NCBI GenBank assembly: GCA_002086835.1
Contig: MVIG01000024.1
Coordinates: 1-64,000, forward strand
Reading direction: 5' to 3'
DNA length: 64,000 nucleotides
Source of the DNA: Mycolicibacterium porcinum
GTDB taxonomy: Bacteria > Actinomycetota > Actinomycetes > Mycobacteriales > Mycobacteriaceae
Position 1 is the first letter of the stretch. Each line of letters starts with the position of its first letter. The translations under genes and the position numbers were made by a program. Below are positions 16,891 to 25,091 of this stretch, piece by piece. The notes under the pieces are model-generated. The model made no database searches. It had not been told where the DNA came from and saw only the letters and a list, made by a program, of their open reading frames with translations.

Positions 16891-18576
16891 TCACGACACC
16901 CGGCGCCGAACCTCGCCGGAGCGGATCGCCGAGCGAAACATCGGCCCGATGACACCGGCGAGCTGATCGGGACTGGAGATGGTGGCGTGGGCGGTACTGC
17001 CGAAAACCCGGCGCAGCGACTCCACATCGGTGCTGGCGCCGATGGTCAGGCACACGGCGCCGGTGCCGCGGCTCCGCGCCTCGGCCAGGGCGCGGCGGGC
17101 ATCCGCCGCGCCGTAGGCCCGCTCATAGCCGTGGTCGTAGGCCAGCCCGTCGGACAGCACCACCAGCAATCGCCGCGAGGTGCCACCACTCTCCTCCAAC
17201 ACCGCAGAGCCGTGCCTGATCGCCGCTCCGAGTCGCGAATACGAGCCGGGCTCTAGGCTGTTCAGTCGTCGGATCACCTGTGCATCCAGATGGTCGTTGA
17301 ACCGCTTGACCGGAACCATGGTCACAGCCGACCGGCCCTGAGAGTAGTAGGCGTACAACGACACCCGGTCGCCGAGATCGTGCAACGCCACCATCAGATG
17401 GGCCACCGCCGTGCGCTGCTGTTGGTGCACGGTACGACCGACTGTGCCCGGCTCCGCCGTCGAGCCGGAGACATCCAGCAACAGCAGCACCGACAAGTCC
17501 CGCCGGCGCCGCAGGCTGTCCAGGTACACGGACTCGTCGGGCACCGATCCGGCCCGGACTTCGACCCGGGCCTCCAGCGCGGCGTCGATATCGATGTCGT
17601 CGCCCTGCGGTTCGCGGTGGCGCCGGTGCAGCCCCATCCCGAGGCGTGCCAGCGGACGCCGCACGCTGATCGCATCCTCGATCTGCTGGGTGGCGTGCGC
17701 CTTGATCTGCGGATCAGCCTCGCGAACAGTGCACCAGTCGAGCCGGTAGACCTTGCGTTCGGCGTTCCATTCCGGGTACTTCACGCCTTCGGTCTTGATG
17801 TCGACGACTTCCGCCGACGGCGTGGTGGCCAACGACGAGACGGCGTGCACGCCACGTTTCGTCGAGTTGGTTCGGTGTGTCGGTGAGTCGGCACCGGGCG
17901 GTCCCCCGCCGTTGCCACCGGTCTTGCGCGCCGAGGACAACAGCTTCTTGAGCCATTTGCCGACGGCCCCGCCGCCGCCGACCGGGCTGGAGAACAGATC
18001 GGGGTCATCGGAATCGTCGACGTCGCTTTCGTCGAGTTCCTCGAGCTCCTGGTTGCCCTGCCGCCGCGGAATATGGCCGACTGAGCTTTCATCCGTCGGC
18101 TTGGCGGCCGCGCATGCCGCCAGGACGTTCTTGGCGCGAATCACACCGAACGCCGTCGGCGGGTCGCTCGGCGCGTCCCGCCCACGGGCGAGCTCCAGAG
18201 ATGCGGCCGGCGAGTCAGTCTGCTCACCGATGCTCCGGTCGGCCAGGGCACCAAGGGAGTTCGGCAACAGGGCGTGGTTGGCCAGCAACGCGCGGTGGCC
18301 TTCGATCGCCAGGTAACGCCTGGCCAGCCGACGATGGCGGACCAAGGCTCCGACCACCTCGGGGGCAAGGCTGCCCGCAGCGATCAGCGACGCCTGCACC
18401 GCCACCGATTCGAGCCGTGAGCGCGCGGGCGCGGCCGGGTCGACGAACACCGTGTCGCCATCGGTCCACGGTCCGCCACCCGCAGCGGCGGCGGCCACCG
18501 CGACAGGGCGGGCTGCCAGCGCCGAGGCCAACATGCCCAACCCGGAGAACCAGTCGTCGCCACCGCCGTCAGACAC
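16891..18576 (-). CDS. VWA-domain protein, partner of the MoxR ATPase
   Basis: This large protein of about 561 residues has a C-terminal von Willebrand A domain with MIDAS motif DVSGS and a downstream LSDG. Ahead of it lie an acidic linker (ELEELDESDVDDSDDPD) and a Gly/Ser-rich stretch. It resembles CbbO/NorD proteins, which bind the AAA+ partner and the target enzyme. The start is uncertain: GTG at 18576 follows a GGGGG tract and leaves the operator at 18605 free, while the open frame reaches 18672. Expected to be cytosolic and to form a complex with the ATPase encoded at 15910. Confidence 0.82.
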   Translation of the reverse strand: MSDGGGDDWFSGLGMLASALAARPVAVAAAAAGGGPWTDGDTVFVDPAAPARSRLESVAVQASLIAAGSLAPEVVGALVRHRRLARRYLAIEGHRALLANHALLPNSLGALADRSIGEQTDSPAASLELARGRDAPSDPPTAFGVIRAKNVLAACAAAKPTDESSVGHIPRRQGNQELEELDESDVDDSDDPDLFSSPVGGGGAVGKWLKKLLSSARKTGGNGGGPPGADSPTHRTNSTKRGVHAVSSLATTPSAEVVDIKTEGVKYPEWNAERKVYRLDWCTVREADPQIKAHATQQIEDAISVRRPLARLGMGLHRRHREPQGDDIDIDAALEARVEVRAGSVPDESVYLDSLRRRRDLSVLLLLDVSGSTAEPGTVGRTVHQQQRTAVAHLMVALHDLGDRVSLYAYYSQGRSAVTMVPVKRFNDHLDAQVIRRLNSLEPGSYSRLGAAIRHGSAVLEESGGTSRRLLVVLSDGLAYDHGYERAYGAADARRALAEARSRGTGAVCLTIGASTDVESLRRVFGSTAHATISSPDQLAGVIGPMFRSAIRSGEVRRRVS

Positions 18577-18602
18577 CCGTACCCCCGCACCGCCCACTCG
18601 CG

Positions 18603-18631
18603 TTGACCAAATATCTGTTCCACCGTAGAGT
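18603..18631 (+). promoter_or_regulatory. predicted sigma-70-type promoter for the SDR at 18690
   Basis: TTGACC (18603-18608) and TAGAGT (18626-18631) are separated by exactly 17 nt. The operator GACCAAATATCTGTTC lies inside the spacer, so a bound repressor would block polymerase. Confidence 0.5.
18605..18620. promoter_or_regulatory. AAATATTT-type operator (copy 3)
   Basis: GACCAAATATCTGTTC lies between the divergent VWA gene and SDR gene and matches GAnCAAATATTTGnTC with one mismatch. One site here can control both directions. Confidence 0.6.
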
Positions 18632-18689
18632 TCGCTTCCACTGGAAGTCAATGAACGAACCGGAAACGTCAACTGGTAAGGGCGGCAAA

Positions 18690-19619
18690 GTGATCGAGTT
18701 CAACGACCAGGTCGCTGTCGTGACCGGCGCCGGGCGCGGGCTCGGGCGGATGTACGCGCTCGAACTGGCGCGGCGGGGAGCGGCGGTCGTGGTGAACGAC
18801 CTCGGCGGCACGATGGCGGGCCGCGGTTCGGACGTCGCGGTCGCCGATCAGGTGGTCGAGGAGATCACGGCGGCCGGCGGCACCGCGGTGGCCTCCTACG
18901 ATTCGGTCGACAGCCCAGAGGGCGGCGAGGCGATCGTGCGCGCGGCCGTCGAACAGTTCGGCCGGCTCGACGCGGTGATCAGCAATGCCGGCATCTTCAC
19001 CAGCATCCCGTTCGACGAGCTGACGGCCGAGGACTGGCGACGCATGTTGAGCGTCCACCTCGACGGCGGCTTCTATCTTTCCCAGCCCGCCTACCGGGTG
19101 ATGAAGCGCCAGGGTTACGGCCGGTTCGTCTTCATCGCATCGTCGGCCGGAATGTTCGGCCAACACCTGGAGGCACATTACGCAGCGGCCAAGGCCGGGC
19201 TCATCGGACTGACCAACGTGATCGCACTCGAGGGAGCCCCGCACGGGATTCTGGCCAACACCGTCCTCCCCTTCGGCGTCTCACGCATGGTCACCGAGAC
19301 CCTCGGTGACCCGAAAGTCCTTGAGGACAACGGCTTCTTCAAGGCTATCCGTCCGGAGCTCGTCGCACCGTTGGTGGTGTACCTGGCCAGCCGCGACTGC
19401 GAGTTCAGCCACCAGAACTTCTCAGCCTGCGCGGGTCGATTCGCCCGCGTGTTCATCGGCTTGAGCGAGGGTTGGATGGCACCTGCGGACAGCACCCCCA
19501 GCGCAGACGACATCGCCGCCCACCTCTCGGAAATCACTGCGACAGAGCCGTTCACGATTCCCGGTTCGATCTACGACGAAGTGTTCGGGGTGACCGAACG
19601 GCTCGGCGTCACCACGTGA
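18690..19619 (+). CDS. short-chain dehydrogenase, multifunctional-enzyme-2 type
   Basis: This 309-residue SDR has TGAGRGLGRMYALELARRGAAVVVNDLGG, the cofactor region seen in the hydroxyacyl-CoA dehydrogenase domain of peroxisomal multifunctional enzyme type 2. It also has SNAG and the Ser-Tyr-Lys set (ASSAG, HYAAAKAGL). The C-terminal third (FARVFIGLSEGW) is also of that type, which suggests a 3-hydroxyacyl-CoA dehydrogenase. GTG at 18690 was preferred because relatives start close to IEFNDQVAVVTG; ATG at 18651 is the alternative. It diverges from the VWA gene and precedes the tandem TetR gene. Confidence 0.85.
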   Translation: MIEFNDQVAVVTGAGRGLGRMYALELARRGAAVVVNDLGGTMAGRGSDVAVADQVVEEITAAGGTAVASYDSVDSPEGGEAIVRAAVEQFGRLDAVISNAGIFTSIPFDELTAEDWRRMLSVHLDGGFYLSQPAYRVMKRQGYGRFVFIASSAGMFGQHLEAHYAAAKAGLIGLTNVIALEGAPHGILANTVLPFGVSRMVTETLGDPKVLEDNGFFKAIRPELVAPLVVYLASRDCEFSHQNFSACAGRFARVFIGLSEGWMAPADSTPSADDIAAHLSEITATEPFTIPGSIYDEVFGVTERLGVTT

Positions 19620-19697
19620 GCCCGGCCGTGCGGCGATCTACCAGCGCATACGACCGTCCGGGATTCCCGGCGCACCAGCGCTGTTCTGGTAGCCTCT

Positions 19698-19713
19698 AAC
19701 CAAATATTGGGTC
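19698..19713. promoter_or_regulatory. AAATATTT-type operator (copy 4), regulator's own promoter
   Basis: AACCAAATATTGGGTC ends 15 nt before the ATG of the tandem TetR gene and matches GAnCAAATATTTGnTC with two mismatches. A second, overlapping inverted repeat TTGGGT-CAGAT-ACCCAA spans 19707-19723. Autoregulation is likely. Confidence 0.55.
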
Positions 19714-19728
19714 AGATACCCAAATCGC

Positions 19729-21081
19729 ATGACGGGAGCCAGCAATCATCGTGGAGCCGCTGTGGTCCGTCCCCAGGTAACGCCTGGGGAGCGCAAGACG
19801 CTCAAGCGCACCCCAGGTCGCGCAGCTGATGTCGGTGCCGCAGCCGAGGACCGTACGCGTCGCACCGAGATCCTCGAGACTGCCGCGTCGCTGATCGCCA
19901 CGTCGGGCCTCCGTACCTCCCTCCAAGAGATCGCGGATTCGGCCGGCATCCTGCCCGGCAGTCTGTACCACCATTTCGAATCCAAGGAAGCGATCCTGGT
20001 GGAACTGCTCGAGCGGTACCACGAGGATCTCAACCGTATCGCCGAACACGCCCAGAGCCGATTGGACGGTTCCGACCCGGCGTCGCCGTTCGACCGCATC
20101 GCCGCACTCGGCTCAGATATCGCGCGGTGCGCCGTCGCGCACCGCGCGGCACTGCAGATGTCCTTCTACGAGAGCCCGAGCTCCAACCCCGACCTCGTCG
20201 CCCTGGCGCAGCGCCGGCCGACGGCCACGCTCGATGCCATGCAGCAGACCCTGCGGGCCGCCCGCTGGGCAGGCTACCTACGTCAGGACATCGACCTGGC
20301 GGTCCTGGCCGACCGGATCTGCCAGACGATGCTGCAGGTCGGGCTCGACGTGATGCGCCACAACGCCGCACCGGACAAGCTCGCCACCCTGCTGTGCCGG
20401 ATTCTGCTGGAAGGCTTGTCCACCGGCCACCCGACCGACGCAGAACTCGACAAGTCCGTCCCGTTCGCAGCGGCCGATGCCGTGGTGCGCAGCTGGATCG
20501 AGGAAGCCCAGTCCGAGGCCGACGACAAGACCGCTCACATCCGGGCCGTGGCGCGGGCAGAGTTCGGCCGCCGCGGCTATGAGAGCACGACCGTGCGGGA
20601 CATCGCCTCCGCGGCCGGCATGGGTACCGGAACCGTGTACCGGCTCATCGGGTCGAAGGACGAACTGCTCGCAGCGATCATGCAGTCTTTCGGCGAGAAG
20701 ATCGCGGTGGGCTGGACAGAGGTTCTGGGGTCTCAGGGCACGACGATCGAGAAACTCGATGCGCTCAGCTGGATCCACACCAACGCGCTCGACCAGTTCG
20801 GAGATGAGTTCCGCATCCAGCTGGCCTGGATGCGTCAGTCACCCCCGGACACACCCAACCCCGGATGGTTGTTTACCAAGCGCGTCAAGCAGGTGAAATC
20901 GCTTCTCGCCGATGGGATCAAGGCCGGTGAAGTCAGCATCGACAGCCCGTCGAACGAAATGCTGGCCCGGTCGGTGATCTGCGTCGGCTGGATACCGGAG
21001 AACATCCTGCGAGAGTTGGGCACGCGCGCATCACAGATTCACGTTCGTGACACCAGCCTGCGCGGTGTGGTCGCACGCTAG
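19729..21081 (+). CDS. tandem TetR-family regulator (two TetR units in one chain)
   Basis: This 450-residue protein carries two complete TetR modules. The first helix-turn-helix is near 46-92 (RRTEILETAASLIATSGLRTSLQEIADSAGILPGSLYHHF). The second is near 270-315, running from TAHIRAVARAEFGRRGYEST to GTVYRLIGSKDELL. Each is followed by its own helical ligand-type domain. The architecture resembles Mce3R-type regulators of mycobacterial lipid genes; direct orthology is not claimed. ATG at 19729 has no Shine-Dalgarno; GTG at 19762 behind GGAG is an alternative. It is the best candidate to bind the four AAATATTT palindromes of the module, one of which is in its promoter. Confidence 0.88.
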   Translation: MTGASNHRGAAVVRPQVTPGERKTLKRTPGRAADVGAAAEDRTRRTEILETAASLIATSGLRTSLQEIADSAGILPGSLYHHFESKEAILVELLERYHEDLNRIAEHAQSRLDGSDPASPFDRIAALGSDIARCAVAHRAALQMSFYESPSSNPDLVALAQRRPTATLDAMQQTLRAARWAGYLRQDIDLAVLADRICQTMLQVGLDVMRHNAAPDKLATLLCRILLEGLSTGHPTDAELDKSVPFAAADAVVRSWIEEAQSEADDKTAHIRAVARAEFGRRGYESTTVRDIASAAGMGTGTVYRLIGSKDELLAAIMQSFGEKIAVGWTEVLGSQGTTIEKLDALSWIHTNALDQFGDEFRIQLAWMRQSPPDTPNPGWLFTKRVKQVKSLLADGIKAGEVSIDSPSNEMLARSVICVGWIPENILRELGTRASQIHVRDTSLRGVVAR

Positions 21082-22151
21082 TCGAAAACGTATCGCGGCA
21101 AGGTATTCGGCATATCGAGCGAGCTCAGCAAGCCGGCCGGAGCAGCGACGACATAGGGTATCGCGTTGACCACCCGCATCGCGGTGGCGGCCATCGCGGC
21201 CTGCCCGGCACCGTAGCCTGCGGCCTCCCCCAAATTCATCGCGCAGTGGATGTCGGGATCGCCCTCGATATCCACCCGGTAGGTGGCATCGAATTCTGAC
21301 GCCGGCCATTCGGGTGCGACGTCGCGCGACATCCGGATGATGTGTTCGATGACGATGGCCTCGCGTCCGTTCACCACGCCGGCCGCCCGGGTGCAGACGG
21401 CACCACAGGTCCCCGCGGCGATCGTGCCGAACGCGACCTCGATGTCACGCTCGGTGATCCGCCGGTCCAGCGAGCCCCGAATCTCGGAAACCTCGGCTCC
21501 GAGTGCATCGGCCATCAGGTGAATCGGTGCCTTCCAAGCCATCTCGACGAAGCCGGGAGTTTTGAGCATCGGCTCGAATTCCAGCTCACGGCCGAACCCC
21601 ATACCGTCCATCATCACGTCGGCCACCGGATAGTGGTCGTTGAGGGACACCTCGGTAACCGTCAGACGGTCGATCCTCTTGGACAGTGTCGCCAGCACGA
21701 GCGCCAGCTGATCTGAACCGAATCCGGGAAAGACGCCCGACGCGTAGAACGAGCAGTTGCCCGCTTTCGCAGCCGCCTCCAATTGGTCGCGCCACTCGGC
21801 GGCGTAGTAGGCGGGCGGGTAGACGAGGCCCGTCGATGTCGTCGACACCACGTTGATCCCGGCGCTCAGTAGACGCAGGTAGTCCGGCACTGCACCGGCG
21901 TCACGGTCTGGACCGCTCGCCGCGTACACCACGCAGTCGGGGGCCGACTCGATCAGGACGTCCGCGTCGTTGGTGGCCGCCACGCCGAGCGGGCCGCGCC
22001 CGGCCAGCACACCCGCGTCCTGCCCCACCTTCGCCTCCGAATGCACCCAGACGCCGGCCAGTTCGAGATCCGGACGCCGCGCAACGGCGTCGATCGCCAT
22101 CGATCCGACGCCGCCGGTCGACCAGACGACTGTTCGCAAAGGTCTTGGCAC
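21078..22151 (-). CDS. NAD(P)H-dependent amine-dehydrogenase-like oxidoreductase
   Basis: This 357-residue protein has an N-terminal Rossmann motif VVWSTGGVGSMAIDAVARR and the dihydrodipicolinate-reductase-like layout of the 2,4-diaminopentanoate dehydrogenase-related family, common in mycobacteria. The reaction of these relatives is mostly unknown. GTG at 22151 follows AGGAG by 6 nt; the open frame upstream overlaps the previous gene and lacks family character. It converges on the tandem TetR gene, overlapping it by 4 nt. It is probably cotranscribed with the remnant flavin-oxidoreductase gene at 22162. Confidence 0.78.
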   Translation of the reverse strand: MPRPLRTVVWSTGGVGSMAIDAVARRPDLELAGVWVHSEAKVGQDAGVLAGRGPLGVAATNDADVLIESAPDCVVYAASGPDRDAGAVPDYLRLLSAGINVVSTTSTGLVYPPAYYAAEWRDQLEAAAKAGNCSFYASGVFPGFGSDQLALVLATLSKRIDRLTVTEVSLNDHYPVADVMMDGMGFGRELEFEPMLKTPGFVEMAWKAPIHLMADALGAEVSEIRGSLDRRITERDIEVAFGTIAAGTCGAVCTRAAGVVNGREAIVIEHIIRMSRDVAPEWPASEFDATYRVDIEGDPDIHCAMNLGEAAGYGAGQAAMAATAMRVVNAIPYVVAAPAGLLSSLDMPNTLPRYVFD

Positions 22152-22161
22152 CACGCGCTCC

Positions 22162-22557
22162 TCACTGTTTTCGGTCACGTTCGGACGCTGCGACCGCCCG
22201 CTCGAGATACGGCCAGGCGACCTCTGGAGGCAGCCCGCCACACAGCGGGAGCAGCGGCAGCGGCCTGCCACCGCGGGCATAGCCCGCGGCCTCATCGATA
22301 CTCAGGATCTGATACGCACCGCCGTCCCGCCGCAGTGCTGACACGGTGTCGGCATGCGAGATGCTGGCGACGGTGTCGTCTCCGTGCCGGTAGGACGCCG
22401 GCGCGGCGAGGTGCCCGTCGGCGGTGCCGTGGTGCTCGGACAGCACGGTCAGTACGGCACCGCGCGTCTCGGCCCATGCGCACATGTCGATGGCGGCGCC
22501 GTAGAGGTCGGTGGTCGGGGTGTGCGGTGCACGCATGTCGAATCGCAGCGTGAACAT
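22162..22557 (-). pseudogene. internally deleted luciferase-like (F420/FMN) oxidoreductase
   Basis: The 131-residue frame joins the N-terminus of a luciferase-like monooxygenase (MFTLRFDMRAP, then AIDMCAWAETRG and VLSEHHGTADGHLAAP) directly to its C-terminal end (DTVASISHADTVSAL, GRPLPLLPLCGGLPPEVAWPYLE). The whole TIM-barrel middle, about 200 residues in normal members, is missing while the frame stays open. An in-frame deletion is the simplest explanation, so the product is unlikely to be an active oxidoreductase. Expression as a small protein cannot be excluded. The start could also be GTG at 22560. Confidence 0.65.
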
Positions 22558-22569
22558 CACGCCGACCCT

Positions 22570-22585
22570 AACCTAAGTTTTGTTC
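22570..22585. promoter_or_regulatory. degenerate AAATATTT-type site
   Basis: AACCTAAGTTTTGTTC lies 13 nt before the start of the remnant oxidoreductase gene. It agrees with GAnCAAATATTTGnTC at 10 of 14 fixed positions, so it is a weak candidate fifth member of the set. Confidence 0.3.
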
Positions 22586-22632
22586 CGCGTCACCCACCCT
22601 TGTGCGAGCAGAAGGGAACTCGCGGGCGAAAC

Positions 22633-23808
22633 TCAGCGTCGCGGCAGCCCCAGCACCTGGGTGGCGATGATGTTGCGCTGGATCTCGGAAGTCCCGCCGG
22701 CGATCGTGCCGCCGAAGCTTCTGGCGTAGCGCTCGAACCAGCTCGCGAAGTAGTGGTCGAGGTTCATGTGCTCGTACGGGCCCGAGGTGGTCGGGTGGAT
22801 CAGTCCGTCGGGGCCGGCCGCGGTCAGTGCGTTCTCGAACGCGTTGCGCTCCGCTTCGGATCCGAACAGCTTGAGCACCGACACCGACGCGGTGTCCGCC
22901 TCGCCGCGTGACGCCTTGGCCAGCGCCGCAGATCCCATGGCGCGCAAGGCCTGGTAGTCCATGATCGTGGTGGCGTACTGGTCGCGCTCCAACTCGGTCT
23001 TGGGCTGGAAGTCGGCGAGCATGTTGTCGATCCGGTCGGCGAAGCCGAGCCACATCATGGTGCGTTCGTGGCCGAGCGACCCGTTGGCCACTCCCCAACC
23101 ACCGTTGAGTGGACCGACCAGGTTCTCGGCGGGGACCCGGGCGTCGGTGAAGAAGACCTCGTTGAAGTCGAGGTTCTCCTCACCCGTCATGTCGGCGAAC
23201 GGCCGGCACACCACACCGGGTGTGTCGGTCGGGATGATGAGAACGCTGATTCCCTTGTGCTTCGGCGCATCCGGGTCGGTGCGCACGAAGGTCAGCAGGA
23301 AGTCGGCGTCATGGGCTCCCGAGGTCCACACCTTCTGCCCGTTGACCACGAAGTGGTCGCCGTCGAGCACCGCGCGAGTGCGCAGCGACGCGAGGTCCGA
23401 GCCGGCACTCGGCTCGCTCATTCCGAGCGAGGCGGTCTTCTCGCCCCGCAACACCGGCACCGCCCAGCGATGCTTCTGCTCGTCGGAGCCGAAGGTGAGC
23501 AGTGATGCGGCAATGATGTTGACGCCCTGCGGATTGAAGCTGTGGTAGATCCGGCGCCGGCAGAGTTCGTCCAGGTGGACGAAGGTCTGCACCACGGTGG
23601 CGTTGCGTCCACCGAACTCGGGCGGCTGGGCCGGCAGCAGCCAACCGTTGTCGAACAGCAGGCGCTGCCAGTCGCGGGCCCACTGCGGCATGTGCGAAAC
23701 CGATCGAGGCCGCTCCAGCGTCTGCGCCTCCGACGGCAGGTTGGCATCGAGGAACGCGGAGAACTCGGCGCGGAACTCCTCGACGTCGGAATCGTATGTG
23801 AGCTGCAT
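22633..23808 (-). CDS. acyl-CoA dehydrogenase, larger subunit of a pair
   Basis: This 391-residue FAD enzyme of the acyl-CoA dehydrogenase family introduces a trans-2 double bond into an acyl-CoA. The SLGMSEPSAGSDLASLRT and WTSGAHDADF segments form the flavin and substrate sites, and FGGTIAGGTSEIQRNI is the C-terminal signature. Gly replaces the Glu that is the base in medium-chain enzymes, as in actinobacterial paired dehydrogenases. Its ATG abuts the stop of the shorter partner (23809-24813) with no gap, so an alpha2beta2 enzyme like those of steroid side-chain degradation is likely. Confidence 0.9.
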   Translation of the reverse strand: MQLTYDSDVEEFRAEFSAFLDANLPSEAQTLERPRSVSHMPQWARDWQRLLFDNGWLLPAQPPEFGGRNATVVQTFVHLDELCRRRIYHSFNPQGVNIIAASLLTFGSDEQKHRWAVPVLRGEKTASLGMSEPSAGSDLASLRTRAVLDGDHFVVNGQKVWTSGAHDADFLLTFVRTDPDAPKHKGISVLIIPTDTPGVVCRPFADMTGEENLDFNEVFFTDARVPAENLVGPLNGGWGVANGSLGHERTMMWLGFADRIDNMLADFQPKTELERDQYATTIMDYQALRAMGSAALAKASRGEADTASVSVLKLFGSEAERNAFENALTAAGPDGLIHPTTSGPYEHMNLDHYFASWFERYARSFGGTIAGGTSEIQRNIIATQVLGLPRR

Positions 23809-24813
23809 TTACAGTCCTCTGTAGGTGGTGCGGTATTCGGCGGCGATCAGCGCGCGGTGCTCGGCGGCGCCGCCCAGCAGCAGCTCGCCGGCCTTGGCCC
23901 GTTTGAGGGCGAACTGCACGTCGTTCTCCCAGGTGAATCCCATGGCTCCGAACAACTGCAGCCCGTGGCGGAACACCACCGCCTGACACTCCCCGGCCGC
24001 GGCCTTCGCCATCGCCGATGCCAGCCGCCGGCGCGGGTCGTCGGCGGCGATGGTCAGCGCGGCGAAATAGGAAAGGGCCCGGGCCCTTTCGATGGCGACG
24101 TGCATGTCGACGGCCTTGTGCTGCACGGCCTGGAACGACCCGATCGCCACACCGAACTGCTGGCGCTGTTTGACGTGTTCGAGCGCCAGATCGAGAACCC
24201 GTTGGCAGGCGCCGACCATTGTGACCGCCATTCCGGTCAGGGCCAGGTGACGCGCCTTCTCGGTATCGATGTGAACACGGTCCGCGTCATCGACCTGGAT
24301 GTCGTCGAACGTCACCTCGGCGACGTGCAACACCGGATCGAACACCGCGCTGCGCTTGACGGAAACCTGGCCCGCGTCGACCAGGAACACGCCGCCGTCG
24401 GTCACCACCGCCAGGTTCTGCGCGCGGTCGCCGTCCAGGACGTGCTGGGCGGTTCCGCTCAGCACCCAGCCGGTGGCATCGCGATTGGCGGTCACGCCGT
24501 TGTACACCGCGGCGCCGGCCTTGGCCGGGTCGAAGCGATCTCCCGCCAGCGGTGCGTACTGCGTCATGGTCGCCAGATAGGGCGTCAGGTCGGTGGCGCG
24601 GCCGAGTTCCTCGAGCACGATGGCCAGTTCCACCGCATTCTCCGTGTCGGTGAGCTCCGTCCAGCCCTGGTCGACGTAGCTCTGCCACAACGGTGTCGGA
24701 TCGACACCCTGTTCGGCCACTTCGCGGACCAGCGTGGCCGGGCACTGCTTGGTCACCGCGTCGCGCACGGTTTCCTGCCATAGCCGCTGATCGGCATCGA
24801 ATTCGAGTAGCAA
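23809..24813 (-). CDS. acyl-CoA dehydrogenase, partner subunit
   Basis: This 334-residue acyl-CoA dehydrogenase-like protein is divergent in its N-terminal and middle domains, but the C-terminal helices are clear (VGACQRVLDLALEHVKQRQQFGVAIGSFQAVQHKAVDM, LQLFGAMGFTWENDVQ). The EPxxGSD flavin motif of the usual middle domain is lacking, which is typical for the second subunit of heteromeric enzymes. The start is TTG, 6 nt after AGGAGG. It leads the two-gene operon and has a perfect GAGAAT/ATTCTC operator 35 nt upstream. Confidence 0.87.
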   Translation of the reverse strand: MLLEFDADQRLWQETVRDAVTKQCPATLVREVAEQGVDPTPLWQSYVDQGWTELTDTENAVELAIVLEELGRATDLTPYLATMTQYAPLAGDRFDPAKAGAAVYNGVTANRDATGWVLSGTAQHVLDGDRAQNLAVVTDGGVFLVDAGQVSVKRSAVFDPVLHVAEVTFDDIQVDDADRVHIDTEKARHLALTGMAVTMVGACQRVLDLALEHVKQRQQFGVAIGSFQAVQHKAVDMHVAIERARALSYFAALTIAADDPRRRLASAMAKAAAGECQAVVFRHGLQLFGAMGFTWENDVQFALKRAKAGELLLGGAAEHRALIAAEYRTTYRGL

Positions 24814-24847
24814 CCGCCGCCTCCTGCCGCACTGTCACGTTCGAAAG

Positions 24848-24862
24848 GAGAATAGCATTCTC
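24848..24862. promoter_or_regulatory. perfect GAGAATnnnATTCTC operator
   Basis: GAGAAT-AGC-ATTCTC is an exact 6-3-6 palindrome 35 nt upstream of the acyl-CoA dehydrogenase pair. It equals the site in front of the TetR gene at 63489 at all fixed positions. Confidence 0.65.
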
Positions 24863-24970
24863 ATTCTGTGGTGCGACCTTCTCCTCCAGCAAGTACCGGT
24901 TCTCCGGAGCCATCCGCTGTGCGGGTGACCAGCACCAGCGCTTACCTGCGACAAAGCACCATTGCAATCT

Positions 24971-24985
24971 GAGAACTATGTTCTT
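24971..24985. promoter_or_regulatory. GAGAAYnnnRTTCTC-type operator for the amidohydrolase operon
   Basis: GAGAAC-TAT-GTTCTT contains the perfect inverted repeat AGAAC-TAT-GTTCT. It lies 106 nt before the TTG start of the amidohydrolase and faces rightward. With the site at 24848 it gives each side of this divergent region its own copy. Confidence 0.5.
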
Positions 24986-25091
24986 GCCATAGAAGAATAT
25001 GGATCTAGACTGGCTGTAAGATCCGGCGCAGCAGTCACGCCGTCGTCAGCGCGTGCACAGCTCGTTCCCGGACGGACATCGGAGGACAGCC

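Noticed and set aside
16751-17256. Plus-strand frames in the gap between the MoxR and VWA genes
   Set aside because: They have no domain and run into the antisense of the VWA gene. The gap itself is explained by a promoter and operator.
14707-18576. Interpreting binding-fold protein, ATPase and membrane proteins as an ABC transporter
   Set aside because: The ATPase is MoxR-type AAA+ without an ABC signature, the binding protein lacks a signal, and the membrane proteins are AveC-like, not permeases.
22162-22557. Reading the short luciferase-like frame as an intact small oxidoreductase
   Set aside because: The cofactor-binding barrel segments are missing between two recognisable ends, so it is listed as a remnant.
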